Shown: piece after piece, positions 35,131-44,373 of the stretch
How the letters are laid out: every line of letters begins with the position of its first letter
Numbering within the stretch: the first letter of the stretch is position 1
Assembly (NCBI GenBank): GCA_018645325.1
Contig: JABGOU010000014.1
Location: forward strand, 1-64,000
Direction of reading: 5' to 3'
Length of the DNA stretch: 64,000 nt
Origin: Desulfobacula sp.
GTDB taxonomy: Bacteria > Desulfobacterota > Desulfobacteria > Desulfobacterales > Desulfobacteraceae
Translations under genes and position numbers: made by a program
Notes under the pieces: generated by a model
Databases searched by the model: none
What the model was told of the DNA's origin: nothing
What the model saw: only the letters and a program-made list of their open reading frames with translations

Positions 35131-36150
35131 TTGAGCACCTTTTCATTTCCAGAAGAATCCAATAGCCTTGTAAAAAAATATTTATCCCAAAAAATTTGTA
35201 AAACCCTTGAACAAAAAAAAACTGATTCAGGATTTACACTTGCAAAAGCTGTCAATTCCGGTTTGAAAAATCCTGATAGCAAAATTGGTATTTATGCAGG
35301 TGATGAACAGTCATATAAGACATTTTCGCTAATTTTTGATCCAGTTATTTCACAATACCATGGAGAAAAAGATCTGAACCACAAATCAGATATAAATGAA
35401 CTTAAGCTTTCCGCCATTGATCCTGAAAAAAAATATATTCAGTCCACAAGGATAAGGGTTGCCAGAAACCTTAAAGGCTTCAACTTCACCTGCAACATGG
35501 ACTTATCCCAACGTCATGATCTTGAAATAAAAATCATCAGGGCATTAAACTGTCTGCAAAAAACTTTTAAGGGAAAATATTTTTCTTTGGAGCATGATGA
35601 TAAAAAAGAATTAAAACAGCTTGAAAACGAAAACATATTGTTTCACAAAGGTGACCGTTTCCAGGATGCCGCAGGAATCAATTCTGATTTTCCCAAGTGT
35701 AGAGGAGTATATCATTCTTTTGACAAAAAATTAATGGTCTGGGTAAATGAAGAAGATCATTTAAGAATAATCAGCCTTGAAAAAACGTCAGAATTTTCAA
35801 GTGTTTATAGCCGTCTTTGCCGCGCCGTCTCAGAGTTAAACAAAAATCTTGATTTTGCATGGAACAAAGCCTATGGGCATCTGAGTTGCTGCCCTACAAA
35901 CATTGGTACATCCATGAGGGCCTCCGTCCATGTTCAACTTGAAAAACTTGAAAGAAAAAAAGAACTCCTTTTTAAACTCATCAAGGACTATAACCTTCAG
36001 ATCCGGGGAACCAAGGGTGAAAAAACAAAGATCGAAAATGCTGTATTTGACGTCAGTAACCGCCAAAGACTTGGAATTTCAGAATCCGGGATCATTAAAA
36101 ATCTTCATGCCGGCCTTATGGCCATTATCAAGGCTGAAAAAGCCCTTTAA
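35131..36150 (+). CDS. Arginine kinase (phosphagen kinase)
   Basis: 339 residues, close to animal arginine kinases (about 355). It transfers phosphate between ATP and a guanidino substrate in the cytoplasm as an energy buffer. The small N-terminal domain is present (SLVKKYLSQKICKTLEQKKT; LFDPVI-like FDPVISQYHG). Its guanidino-specificity loop is SKIGIY at 50-55, against SGVGIY in arthropods. Nucleotide-binding Arg are in STRIRVAR (105-112), LRI (212), SMR (263) and R292. The NEEDHLRI motif is at 206-213. Reactive Cys254 is in CPTNIGT, and Glu297 in RGTKGE favours arginine over creatine. The start is TTG 35131; no closer ATG exists. Bacterial cases are rare but known, for example in Desulfotalea and Myxococcus. 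Confidence 0.9.
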   Translation: MSTFSFPEESNSLVKKYLSQKICKTLEQKKTDSGFTLAKAVNSGLKNPDSKIGIYAGDEQSYKTFSLIFDPVISQYHGEKDLNHKSDINELKLSAIDPEKKYIQSTRIRVARNLKGFNFTCNMDLSQRHDLEIKIIRALNCLQKTFKGKYFSLEHDDKKELKQLENENILFHKGDRFQDAAGINSDFPKCRGVYHSFDKKLMVWVNEEDHLRIISLEKTSEFSSVYSRLCRAVSELNKNLDFAWNKAYGHLSCCPTNIGTSMRASVHVQLEKLERKKELLFKLIKDYNLQIRGTKGEKTKIENAVFDVSNRQRLGISESGIIKNLHAGLMAIIKAEKAL

Positions 36151-36232
36151 GCATCTCTTATCATAATTTTACCCTGGCACAAAAAATGCACTTCTAGGGT
36201 TCAGGCTGTAACGCGTTTTAAGAGGTGACGTC

Positions 36233-37321
36233 ATGAAAAAGATAAAAACAATCTATTGGATAATTGTATTGTCAGTTATTACAGGCATTTTTATTCAGAT
36301 AATGCCTGCTTCAGATTTAAACCAGGGGAAACTTATCATGGATAATAAAAACTTTGAGACTGCTGTTTTTGCCGGCGGTTGTTTCTGGTGTGTAGAGGCA
36401 GCTTTTGAAGGGCACAAAGGTGTTATTGATGTTGTTTCCGGATACACGGGAGGCCATGTTAGTGACCCCGGCTATGAACAGGTCACATCCGGTACAACCG
36501 GTCATTTTGAGGCCGTAAAAATAAATTTTAACCCGGATATCATCACTTACAAAGAACTTTTGAAAATTTTTTTCCAGCAGATTGACCCCACGGATTTCTC
36601 CGGGTCTTTTGTTGACAGGGGAAGCCAGTACAGTTCTGCAATTTTCTATCAGAATGATACCCAGAAAAAAGAGGCCTTAAAAACAATTGATAAAATAAAC
36701 CAGTCAAAACTTTTTAACACTCCCGTGGCAACACAGGTTCTTAAATTTAAAACATTTTATGATGCAGAAGTGTATCATCAGGATTATCATAAAAAAAATC
36801 CCATTCGCTACAAATATTATCGGGCAGGCTCGGGAAGGGATCGTTTTATTGAAAAAGCATGGAAAAATAAAGAATATATATTTGATTCAGATATGAATTT
36901 AGAAAAGAGTGCTGCCGTTAAGCTGACTCCGCTTCAATATAAAGTAACCCGTGAAAATGGCACTGAACCCCCTTTTGATAATGAGTACTGGGATAATAAA
37001 AAACAAGGCATATACGTAGATATCATTTCCAATGAGCCCTTGTTTTCGTCACAGGACAAATTTGATTCAGGTACGGGATGGCCAAGTTTTGACAAACCCA
37101 TCAACAAAGAATCTATAAAGAAAATAGAGGATAACTATCTGTTTATGAAAAGAGTTGAGGTTCGAGGTAAAACATCGGATTCGCATCTGGGTCATGTGTT
37201 TGATGATGGTCCTGATCCTACAGGATTAAGGTATTGCATCAATTCGGCATCCCTAAGGTTCATTCCAAAAGAGAACCTTGAACAAGAAGGGTTTAAAAAT
37301 CTTTTATCCTTATTTGACTGA
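36233..37321 (+). CDS. msrAB: Peptide-methionine sulfoxide reductase MsrA-MsrB fusion, membrane-anchored or exported
   Basis: 362 residues. Residues 6-26 form a signal or anchor helix ([20 protein letters not shown]). MsrA (about 42-195) has catalytic Cys50 in [10 protein letters not shown] and EVYHQDYH near its end. MsrB (about 215-355) has [15 protein letters not shown] and catalytic Cys335 in [11 protein letters not shown]. The two CxxC pairs that hold zinc in many MsrB proteins are absent. It reduces both epimers of methionine sulfoxide in proteins, here outside the cytoplasm. AAGAGG precedes ATG 36233. Together with the oxidase genes nearby it fits a strategy for surviving oxygen. Confidence 0.9.
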   Translation: MKKIKTIYWIIVLSVITGIFIQIMPASDLNQGKLIMDNKNFETAVFAGGCFWCVEAAFEGHKGVIDVVSGYTGGHVSDPGYEQVTSGTTGHFEAVKINFNPDIITYKELLKIFFQQIDPTDFSGSFVDRGSQYSSAIFYQNDTQKKEALKTIDKINQSKLFNTPVATQVLKFKTFYDAEVYHQDYHKKNPIRYKYYRAGSGRDRFIEKAWKNKEYIFDSDMNLEKSAAVKLTPLQYKVTRENGTEPPFDNEYWDNKKQGIYVDIISNEPLFSSQDKFDSGTGWPSFDKPINKESIKKIEDNYLFMKRVEVRGKTSDSHLGHVFDDGPDPTGLRYCINSASLRFIPKENLEQEGFKNLLSLFD

Positions 37322-37328
37322 TTGATAA

Positions 37329-38498
37329 TCATAATTGATTCATTACATTTGTATAAAAGTCGCAGGCATCAATTATCTGGCTTATCCCGCAATTTTCATT
37401 GATCATATGGGCTAATTTATATTCGCCCGGACCAAATCCAATAGTGGGTATACCCATTGCTACACTTGCAACGGCATTTGTACTGAAATCCCAATAGTCC
37501 AGGTCCGGGTCAGACCCGAACGAATCATTAAAGGCTGCAAAACAGGTTTTTGTAAATTTATGGTCAAGATCAATCTGCCAGGGCAAATGAAACGGGTGAT
37601 ATTTTATTTTTTTTCCTGTCCAGCTTGTCCGGTTAAGGACGCCAATCTCCCATGATGCATTTTTCCCTTTAATGATGGAATTCATTTCCTTTTCTATCAA
37701 ATCCTGTGACTCACCCGGCACTAATCGCCTGTCCAGGTATATTTCACATTCAAAGGGCACAGCATTGAGAGATTCGCTTACACTTGAAATTTTTGAAGCC
37801 ACCAAGGTTCCGTTTGCCGGTTTGGCCTTTAAAAGTGCATCACTTGTTTTTTCAATCCGCTGAATAATGTCTGCCATTTCATATATGGCATTCAATCCTT
37901 TTTCAGGAGCAGATCCATGGGCTGATATGCCCTTTGTTTTTATTGCAATCTGGGCTTTGCCATTATGGCCTGTAACCAGTTTGTTGGCAGATGGCTCACA
38001 AATGATCATGTAGTCAGGTTTAATACAGCATTCCTTAAACAGATGTTTCAGGTTCTCTCCATCACAGTCTTCCTCCATCACCGTACATGATACATATATG
38101 GTTTTATCTGTGTGAAATCCCAGCCTTTTAGCAACTGCCCCGGCATATATGGAAGCTGCTGCCGATGATTTCATATCCACGGATCCTCGCCCATGCAGCC
38201 TGCCTTTTTCAATTATACCGGCAAAAGGGTCATGGGTCCATTTTGAAGCATCATTCACCGCCACTGTATCTATGTGGGAGTCTAACATGAGAACTTTTCC
38301 GCCATTACCGATTCTACCCACAAGATTGCCCATTGAATCCAGGATGACCTCATCATAATCCAATTGTTTCATTTTTTTTTCTATAAGATGGATGATCTCT
38401 TTCTCATCTCCGGAATAACTTTTTGTTCTCACAAGATCCTGTGCAAATTCAATCAGGTCTGACTGTAATTCTTTAATTGTTGATTTTATATTGATCAT
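37329..38498 (-). CDS. M20-family metallopeptidase/deacylase resembling YgeY
   Basis: 389 residues. Metal-site motifs are SHIDTVAV (His and Asp), GRGSVDMKSS, MEEDCDGENL (general base Glu and metal ligand) and the C-terminal FGPGEYKLAHMINE with the last His ligand. EEDCDG and STNAVASVAMGIPTIGFGPGE resemble the YgeY group, which is linked to selenium-dependent molybdenum hydroxylases. The dimerisation domain holds GISAHGSAPEKGLNAIYEM. It should hydrolyse an amide bond of a small N-acyl or ureido substrate. YqeC and MocA-like genes of the same selenium theme lie 7 kb to the right. The exact substrate is unknown. Confidence 0.8.
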   Translation of the reverse strand: MINIKSTIKELQSDLIEFAQDLVRTKSYSGDEKEIIHLIEKKMKQLDYDEVILDSMGNLVGRIGNGGKVLMLDSHIDTVAVNDASKWTHDPFAGIIEKGRLHGRGSVDMKSSAAASIYAGAVAKRLGFHTDKTIYVSCTVMEEDCDGENLKHLFKECCIKPDYMIICEPSANKLVTGHNGKAQIAIKTKGISAHGSAPEKGLNAIYEMADIIQRIEKTSDALLKAKPANGTLVASKISSVSESLNAVPFECEIYLDRRLVPGESQDLIEKEMNSIIKGKNASWEIGVLNRTSWTGKKIKYHPFHLPWQIDLDHKFTKTCFAAFNDSFGSDPDLDYWDFSTNAVASVAMGIPTIGFGPGEYKLAHMINENCGISQIIDACDFYTNVMNQL

Positions 38499-38662
38499 AT
38501 TGATTCCTCAGATTTTTATTTATAAAAATTAAATCTCAAATACTAAATACCAGGATAAAATGCAAAAGATTTGAAATGAAAAAGCATAGGCTCTGGCGTG
38601 GAATTATTTGAAACTTGTTAGGATTTGGCACGGGTATGTGGTTGTGGTTTTGCAGGCTAAAA

Positions 38663-39580
38663 TTACAAAAAACACTTGTCACAAATACCTGCGCCCATAA
38701 ATAAGAGCATGGATAAATTTATGGCTGCAAAGGCAATAGAAATGGTTTGAGCTTTTTGATTCAGCATAATTGTTGAAATAAAAAAAATGATCACCACAGC
38801 ATTCAGTCCGGAAACGCTTGACAGCACAGGGTTTTTTATAGACCCATTCATTAAAAATAATAATATGGCAAGGCTGTAGAGGCTTGTCCAGATCAGGATC
38901 TGTAATTTAATCTCATTTTTGGAAAAAAAAGTTGTAAAACAGGGAAATCTTTTCAAAGAATCAGTTGCAGTTTGAGCCTGTCTTGTTTTTAGCAGGATAA
39001 TAAAAAAATGAGGAATCTGCCACAGGCCAAAAATAGTCATGAGGATAAAGATATGGGAATCCGGCATGGATTTTCCTGCGGCTGTCCACCCGATCAGCGG
39101 GGGCAGCATACCTGTAAGACTCCCGGGAATAATGGCCAGTAAAGATTTCTTTTTCAAAGGTGTATAAAGACCATTGTAGCAAAAAACAGCTACAGCACCC
39201 CAGACAAAGGGATAAAACCCCGTTGCAAACAGCAAGCCTGAAAGCCCGAAACCTATCATTATCAAAGAGATAACCTTTGCATGAAACACGGGTACTCTTT
39301 TTTGAGGCAGACTTCTTTTGCATGTTCTTTGGAAAAACCTGTCATACTCTCTGTCCTGGACATTGTTCAGGACAGCAGACCCAAAGGCCAGAACCATCAC
39401 GAAAAACCCCAATACAAGAGATGTGGAAGAAAAACTCTTGCCTGCCATAACATGACCCAGAATTGCGGAAAGACTTATATAAATGCACAAGTGTACTTTA
39501 AACATTGAGAGGTAATCTTTTAAAATATAAGAAAACCCTGGAGCCTTGGCATGTGAAAAACTTATTTTATTACCATTCAT
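38663..39580 (-). CDS. ctaB: Protohaem IX farnesyltransferase (haem O synthase)
   Basis: 305 residues, a UbiA-fold enzyme with about eight to nine membrane segments. The first prenyl-binding motif is NNVQDREYDRFFQRTCKRSLP (Asn and two Asp; landmark NVQDREYD). YNGLYTPLKKKS and PLIGWTAAG match CtaB landmarks. It attaches farnesyl to haem b to give haem o, needed for the aa3-type oxidase encoded just upstream. The start overlaps the coxB end by 11 bases. No ctaA gene for haem a is in the window. Confidence 0.85.
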   Translation of the reverse strand: MNGNKISFSHAKAPGFSYILKDYLSMFKVHLCIYISLSAILGHVMAGKSFSSTSLVLGFFVMVLAFGSAVLNNVQDREYDRFFQRTCKRSLPQKRVPVFHAKVISLIMIGFGLSGLLFATGFYPFVWGAVAVFCYNGLYTPLKKKSLLAIIPGSLTGMLPPLIGWTAAGKSMPDSHIFILMTIFGLWQIPHFFIILLKTRQAQTATDSLKRFPCFTTFFSKNEIKLQILIWTSLYSLAILLFLMNGSIKNPVLSSVSGLNAVVIIFFISTIMLNQKAQTISIAFAAINLSMLLFMGAGICDKCFL

Positions 39581-40181
39581 CTTCTTTGTTTACCCATTCT
39601 TCATATTCTTCCTGGGAGACCACCCTTACAACCCCTGTCATACTCGCATGATCAGTGCCGCAAAACTCTGTACACTGGAAAAAGTACTCGCCTTTTTTCT
39701 CCGGCAAAAACCAGGCGTAGGTATCAAGCCCTTTCACTGCATCCACCTTTACCCTGAATGCAGGAATAAACAGGCTGTGAATCACGTCTTCCGATGTAAT
39801 ATTCAGCTTAACCGGCGTATTTACAGGTACCACAATTTCATTTTCAGTCTCTTTTTCATTGGGATAATAAAAAAGCCATGAAAAGGACTGGCCTATCACC
39901 TCTATTTCAAGGGCGCCTTCAGGAACATTTCTAAGGCCCGTATAAGATTTCCATCCAGATGCAAACATTAAAAGAGCAATAATCGTGGGAATTACAATCC
40001 ATACTATTTCAAGAAAAAAATTCCCCCTTATATCTGAAGGGGTTGGATTTTTACTTCTCCTGTACCGGATAACAAACCATATCATCACAATTGTAATGGC
40101 AAACAGGAAAACAAAAGAAAAACCCACAATAAAATAAAAAGACCTGTCAACCAGAGTGACTGGATTTACTATATCATTCAT
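39570..40181 (-). CDS. coxB: Cytochrome c oxidase subunit II
   Basis: 203 residues. Two membrane segments lie at about 15-38 and 58-78, then a periplasmic cupredoxin domain. All CuA ligands are visible: His135, Cys170, Glu172, Cys174, His178 and Met181 (CTEFCGTDHASM). There is no C-terminal cytochrome c domain and no obvious lipoprotein signal, so a separate c-type cytochrome must donate electrons. It is followed by ctaB and preceded by coxD with an eight-base gap. Confidence 0.9.
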   Translation of the reverse strand: MNDIVNPVTLVDRSFYFIVGFSFVFLFAITIVMIWFVIRYRRSKNPTPSDIRGNFFLEIVWIVIPTIIALLMFASGWKSYTGLRNVPEGALEIEVIGQSFSWLFYYPNEKETENEIVVPVNTPVKLNITSEDVIHSLFIPAFRVKVDAVKGLDTYAWFLPEKKGEYFFQCTEFCGTDHASMTGVVRVVSQEEYEEWVNKEDEW

Positions 40182-40189
40182 TTTTTACC

Positions 40190-40477
40190 TCATCTGAATC
40201 CAACATCCCAGAATGTAAAACTGATCATGATGCCAAGAAAAAAAACAGTTCCCAAAAATGAAAGAACAAGAACTCTTCCTTCATACTTCATGTGCATGAA
40301 AAAAAATAAAATAAAAGACCCTTTTATGGATGCAATGAAAAGAGCAATCCAGACATTCATCTTTCCAAGATCAATATAGGAAGCAATCACGGTAATACCG
40401 GTTAAGGCCAGTAATGTTAGAAGAACATTAATCAGTATTTTATATTCAAAAAAATGCTGTGTGTTTAAACTTTTCAT
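40190..40477 (-). CDS. coxD: Cytochrome c oxidase subunit IV (CoxD/caa3 type)
   Basis: 95 residues from ATG 40477, which has AGGAGA seven bases upstream. The ATG 18 bases earlier contains that ribosome site and is unlikely. Three membrane helices are present. The family motif region is GKMNVWIALFIASIKGSFILFFFMHMKYE, with landmark IKGSFILFFFMHM. It is a small accessory subunit, thought to help assembly of the CuB site. It is encoded between coxC and coxB. Confidence 0.83.
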   Translation of the reverse strand: MKSLNTQHFFEYKILINVLLTLLALTGITVIASYIDLGKMNVWIALFIASIKGSFILFFFMHMKYEGRVLVLSFLGTVFFLGIMISFTFWDVGFR

Positions 40478-40499
40478 CAAATATCTCCTGAACAATGGC

Positions 40500-41096
40500 T
40501 TAAATAACCAGATAAAATAAAGGGAAAATAAATATCCAGATCAAATCCACCAGATGCCAGTAAAGACCCGAATTTTCAAGCAGGGCAAACCTTTCATGGT
40601 TTGTTCTGTTTCTTTGGACATACACAAGGCTGATAAATAGAAGGGTCATCCCGAGAATTATGTGAATGCCGTGCAGTCCTGTAATTACAAAATAAAGCCC
40701 GAAAAATATATTCTGCCCAGGCGGCCCGTCCAAAAGCTTTTCCGAATTGGGAAAGATTCCAAGATCAATCTTGTGGCTCCATTCAAAAAATTTATTGACC
40801 AGAAAAACAAGGCCGCATAAAAGTGCTGCGACTATTCCTGCCATTGCCCTTTTCTTTTCTTTTTTCTGAATAGCGGTAATGGATGCTGCAACACTGAAAC
40901 TTGAAATCAAAAGAATAATGGTATTAGCAACACCAAACAGCCGGTTCAATTCTTTGCCGCCTTCAATAAAATCGCTTGTGTACCTTGCAAAATATACGGC
41001 ATAAAGAACAAAAAGTCCGCCGAAAAGAATGATCTCAGTATACAGGAAGAGCCACATACCAAGCTTTTTACCGGACTCATCCGAAGGGGAAGACAT
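40500..41096 (-). CDS. coxC: Cytochrome c oxidase subunit III
   Basis: 198 residues with five membrane helices, the shorter bacterial form. Landmarks are KLGMWLFLYTEIILFGGLF near the start, ITGLHGIHIILG in the middle and LYWHLVDLIWIFIFPLFYL at the end. The ribosome site AAGGAG lies within the coxA 3' end, and the ATG follows the coxA stop directly. It supports proton uptake and the stability of subunit I. Confidence 0.88.
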   Translation of the reverse strand: MSSPSDESGKKLGMWLFLYTEIILFGGLFVLYAVYFARYTSDFIEGGKELNRLFGVANTIILLISSFSVAASITAIQKKEKKRAMAGIVAALLCGLVFLVNKFFEWSHKIDLGIFPNSEKLLDGPPGQNIFFGLYFVITGLHGIHIILGMTLLFISLVYVQRNRTNHERFALLENSGLYWHLVDLIWIFIFPLFYLVI

Positions 41097-42731
41097 CTAT
41101 TCTCCTTTTGTGTTTTTGGCGTATTTTTTTACAACCCCGGTAAAATCATAGGGGTAATCCAGCACTACAGGTTCTTTCACAAAATTATGCAGCGGAGGCG
41201 GTGAGGGTGTCTGCCATTCGAGTGTGGTCCCGCCCCAGGGATCGGATGATGCATCCATTGGTTTTCTCAAGGTCAACAAAAGGTTGATCACCAGCAAAAA
41301 TATCCCGATAATCATGAATGCCGCTCCAAATCCTGCAAAAAAATTACCCTTGGCATATTGGGGAAGATAATCAAAATACCGTCTTGGCATCCCCTGGAGC
41401 CCCAGAATAAACATGGGAACATAATGAAACATGAATCCGCCAGTTAAAAGAATGGCACCGATGTAGGCCTTTTTAAAATCGTACATCCGCCCGAACATTT
41501 TGGGCCACCAATAATACAGGGCGGCAAAGAAAGCAAATCCGGTTCCCCCAAACATGGTGAAATGAAAATGGGCCACCACAAAATGGGTATCATGAACATA
41601 AATATCTGTTCCGGCTGCACCAAGTACAAGTCCTGTTAATCCCCCCACTGAAAAAAGATAGATAAAACACAGGGATAAAAACAGAGGCGGTGCCATTTGT
41701 ATCGAGCCTTTATACAGGGTGGCTACCCATGAAAAAACTTTAATGGCAGAGGGAATCGCAACCACAAAGGTAAGCAGGGAAAATACAAAAACGGCTGTAT
41801 CACTCATTCCGCTTGTATACATATGGTGGGCCCAGACAAGGGAACCTGCAACGGCAATAGCCATTGAAGAGGCCACAATAGCCTTATATCCGAATATGGA
41901 TTTTCTTGAAAATACGGGGATGATTTCCGATATAACACCCATACCTGGAAGAATCATAATATAGACTGCGGGGTGGGAATACATCCAGAACAGATGCTGG
42001 TATAAAATCGGGTCCCCGCCCTTTGCAGGATCAAACAGGCCCACCCCGATATACCGCTCAATCATGACTAACAATAAGGTTATTGAGACAACGGGTGTGG
42101 CAAGAAGCTGGACCCATGAAGTTGCATACAGACTCCATGTAAACAAAGGGATCTGCATCCAGCCCATATTTTTTTTTCTCATGCGGTGAATGGTGGTAAT
42201 AAAATTCAGACCCGTTAGCATGGAAGCCATTCCCAGGACAAAGGCTGCAAAGACAGCCGTGGAAACATTTGTATTGGTTGAAATGGAAAAAGGAACATAA
42301 AAGGTCCAGCCTGTATCAGGAAAGCCATCGGAAAAAAGAGATATAACAGCAATGATACCGCCTGCCATATATAGATACCATGATAAAAGATTCAGCTTGG
42401 GGAAAAAGACATCATCGGTTCCGATCTGAATCGGCAAAAAGAAATTGCCAAATACTGCAGGCAGTGCCGGGATGATAAAAAGAAAAATCATGATCACACC
42501 GTGAAGGGTAAATAGTGAATTGTACACTTCAGGGCTGATAAATGTTTCACCGGGGAACATGAGTTCAAGCCGGATAAAACCACCTAAAAGGACTGCTAAA
42601 AGGAACCAGAAAAGGATGGAATAAAGATACATCAATCCAATCCGCTTGTGGTCCGTGGTCAAAAGCCAGGACCATATTCCTTTTAATCTGCTAGAAGAAG
42701 GGGTTACAAAAAACGAGTTTACAACTTCCAT
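41097..42731 (-). CDS. coxA: Cytochrome c oxidase subunit I (A2-type haem-copper oxidase)
   Basis: 544 residues with twelve membrane helices. It reduces oxygen to water and pumps protons. The haem a ligands are His77 and His390 and the haem a3 ligand is His388. The CuB ligands are His253, His302 and His303, and the cross-linked Tyr is Tyr257. K-channel Lys331 is present (PSAIKVFSW). In most A1 oxidases a Glu follows the HP of this motif (GHPEVY). Here the segment reads YSHPAVY (251-257), the Tyr-Ser variant that defines the A2 group known from Rhodothermus and Thermus caa3. Finding it in a sulfate-reducer-like genome implies oxygen scavenging or respiration. A palindromic element sits 27 bases upstream of the start. 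Confidence 0.93.
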   Translation of the reverse strand: MEVVNSFFVTPSSSRLKGIWSWLLTTDHKRIGLMYLYSILFWFLLAVLLGGFIRLELMFPGETFISPEVYNSLFTLHGVIMIFLFIIPALPAVFGNFFLPIQIGTDDVFFPKLNLLSWYLYMAGGIIAVISLFSDGFPDTGWTFYVPFSISTNTNVSTAVFAAFVLGMASMLTGLNFITTIHRMRKKNMGWMQIPLFTWSLYATSWVQLLATPVVSITLLLVMIERYIGVGLFDPAKGGDPILYQHLFWMYSHPAVYIMILPGMGVISEIIPVFSRKSIFGYKAIVASSMAIAVAGSLVWAHHMYTSGMSDTAVFVFSLLTFVVAIPSAIKVFSWVATLYKGSIQMAPPLFLSLCFIYLFSVGGLTGLVLGAAGTDIYVHDTHFVVAHFHFTMFGGTGFAFFAALYYWWPKMFGRMYDFKKAYIGAILLTGGFMFHYVPMFILGLQGMPRRYFDYLPQYAKGNFFAGFGAAFMIIGIFLLVINLLLTLRKPMDASSDPWGGTTLEWQTPSPPPLHNFVKEPVVLDYPYDFTGVVKKYAKNTKGE

Positions 42732-42758
42732 ACGCGCCTCATAAAAGTTTAATAATTT

Positions 42759-42892
42759 GTAATTATTCAGCTCTTACGCTTGAGCCTGCCCTGTCTGATG
42801 GATATTTGTTTCGATGCTAAACGCTTAACCTTTTGCAAATATCCATCAGACAGGACTTTGGGGATAATTTTTTTAACGGGCTGAACAATTAC
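42759..42892 (-). mobile_element. Palindromic MITE, copy 5 (inverted)
   Basis: 134 bp with arms differing at one base. A perfect 8-bp duplication, AATAATTT, lies at 42751-42758 and 42893-42900. It lies between the sco and coxA genes, just before the coxA ribosome site, so it may separate or modulate the two transcription units. Confidence 0.92.
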
Positions 42893-42952
42893 AATAATTT
42901 TTAATATCGGCAGTTTGAGCAATTATTATGTATCATGAGACAATTTTGTCTT

Positions 42953-43816
42953 TTATCTCTTGTCTCTTTTTGACGGATACAGCAAAAAAATAATAAATCC
43001 CAAAAGTAAGATCAGGATGGCCGTCCCTGTTATCCTGAACAATTTAAATACATAGGTTTTATTTTTTGGATCATAATCAAAACAAAATGACAGAACCCCC
43101 CTTTTTATTGAGATACCGGGGGTTCCCTTGTCTGCTTCGCTTAAAGCCATCCCAAGGTCAAAAGGAAGAAACTTGGGCCCATACAGGTAGCGGATAATTT
43201 TTCCGTCCTTTGCAAGCACCATAAGAACGTTTGGATGAACATAGAGATGGGGTTCTTTTTTGATGAAATAATAGCCCAGGGAATCGGTCAGTTTCAGTAT
43301 ATTTTCCCTGTCTCCTGTCAGGTAAAACCAGTTGTCCAGAACAAAATTACGCTTTATCATGTTGGTATAATTTCTTTTGGCTGTATTTGCATGGGAAGGG
43401 CCTTCATCATCGGAAAAACTTATTGTAACCACGTTAAAGTCTTTACCCGGGACCTGATCCACAAGGTTCAATGCATAGGCAAGATCTGCCTGGAGAAAAG
43501 TGCAGACTGTGTTACACATAAAATAGACCGGCAAAACTACAACCGGCTTATCAAAAATAGTTTCAAGCTTTATTTGCTTACCATTAATATCTTTAAAATA
43601 AGTATCAAGAGCTGCAAGGTTTCCCAGCTGCTCTTCAACTTTAACCTTCTGGGCTAAAAGCGGGCTATCATTTTCTACAGCCATGACCACCTTAGAGTGG
43701 TCATGGCCTATCTGATCTGAGGTTTGATCTCCTTTGGCAAACACTTCCTGCAAAAAGACAAGGCTTAACCCAAAAAAAACTATAAAAACTGCTGATACAA
43801 ATTTTGATCCCGTCAT
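42953..43816 (-). CDS. Sco1/SenC-family copper chaperone
   Basis: 287 residues. An N-terminal signal or anchor helix (5-27, ending VFA) precedes a thioredoxin-fold domain and a C-terminal membrane segment (ITGTAILILLLGFIIFLLYP), so it is tethered at both ends. Copper ligands are Cys101 and Cys105 (CNTVC) and His194 (LYVHPN). It delivers copper to the CuA site of CoxB. It overlaps the DOMON gene by four bases (ATGA) and precedes coxA on the same strand. Confidence 0.87.
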   Translation of the reverse strand: MTGSKFVSAVFIVFFGLSLVFLQEVFAKGDQTSDQIGHDHSKVVMAVENDSPLLAQKVKVEEQLGNLAALDTYFKDINGKQIKLETIFDKPVVVLPVYFMCNTVCTFLQADLAYALNLVDQVPGKDFNVVTISFSDDEGPSHANTAKRNYTNMIKRNFVLDNWFYLTGDRENILKLTDSLGYYFIKKEPHLYVHPNVLMVLAKDGKIIRYLYGPKFLPFDLGMALSEADKGTPGISIKRGVLSFCFDYDPKNKTYVFKLFRITGTAILILLLGFIIFLLYPSKRDKR

Positions 43817-44358
43817 TTTATCTTTTTATTTTCACCCGTTGTATAATTGATTTCATAGACTGTCCTGTACGGGTGGCGGGATTTGAAAGAATCTTTCCCG
43901 GCCCCATAGGCAAACATAACAAGGCTTGTTCCCTCAGGTTTGATGGGTTTGTCATATTTATCACCCGTATCCAGCGGCAATGTAAAAGAAATGGTTGTTA
44001 CACCGTCTTTTTCAGAACCAGAAGGGTTTATGACATTATTTTTGCCCCCAAGTTTCTCATCATTGTCATGCCCTCTTTTCCTGTTGCCATAATGATCCTC
44101 AACCTTGAAATTGCCTTTTTTAACTGCGCCGATGATTATATTGGCACCTGACATGGCTTTTTCAGGATCAAAACCTATACCTACCCAGCCCGTGGTTTTT
44201 GCAGACAATTGAACATGGATCAAATCCCCTTCAATGGTCCATGAGAACTGCATATTTTTTATTTCAAGTTTATGCTGGTATTCCATTGCCGACAAAGGCA
44301 GTGTGAATAACACGAGCATGATTAAAACCAGTATCGATATAGAGTAAATTTTTTTCAT
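43813..44358 (-). CDS. Secreted DOMON-domain protein
   Basis: 181 residues. The signal peptide is 1-24 (MKKIYSISILVLIMLVLFTLPLSA in part). The DOMON beta-sandwich begins FSWTIEGDLIHVQLSAKTTGWVGIGFDP and continues with SGANIIIGAVKKGN. It ends TSLVMFAYGAGKDSFKSRHPYR. DOMON domains bind haem b or sugars; Met and His candidates (MQFSW; SRHPYR) could ligate haem, but I cannot confirm this. Translational coupling to the Sco gene suggests a redox role tied to the oxidase, perhaps passing electrons in the periplasm. Confidence 0.8.
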   Translation of the reverse strand: MKKIYSISILVLIMLVLFTLPLSAMEYQHKLEIKNMQFSWTIEGDLIHVQLSAKTTGWVGIGFDPEKAMSGANIIIGAVKKGNFKVEDHYGNRKRGHDNDEKLGGKNNVINPSGSEKDGVTTISFTLPLDTGDKYDKPIKPEGTSLVMFAYGAGKDSFKSRHPYRTVYEINYTTGENKKIK

Positions 44359-44373
44359 AATGTTTTCTCCTTC

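Noticed and set aside
35131-36150. Kinase considered as McsB protein-arginine kinase
   Set aside because: It has the N-terminal phosphagen kinase domain with the SKIGIY loop and animal-type motifs that McsB lacks.
38630-38662. TTGGCAC...TTTTGCA considered as a sigma54 promoter
   Set aside because: The spacing between the GG and GC elements is far too long for the -24/-12 rule.
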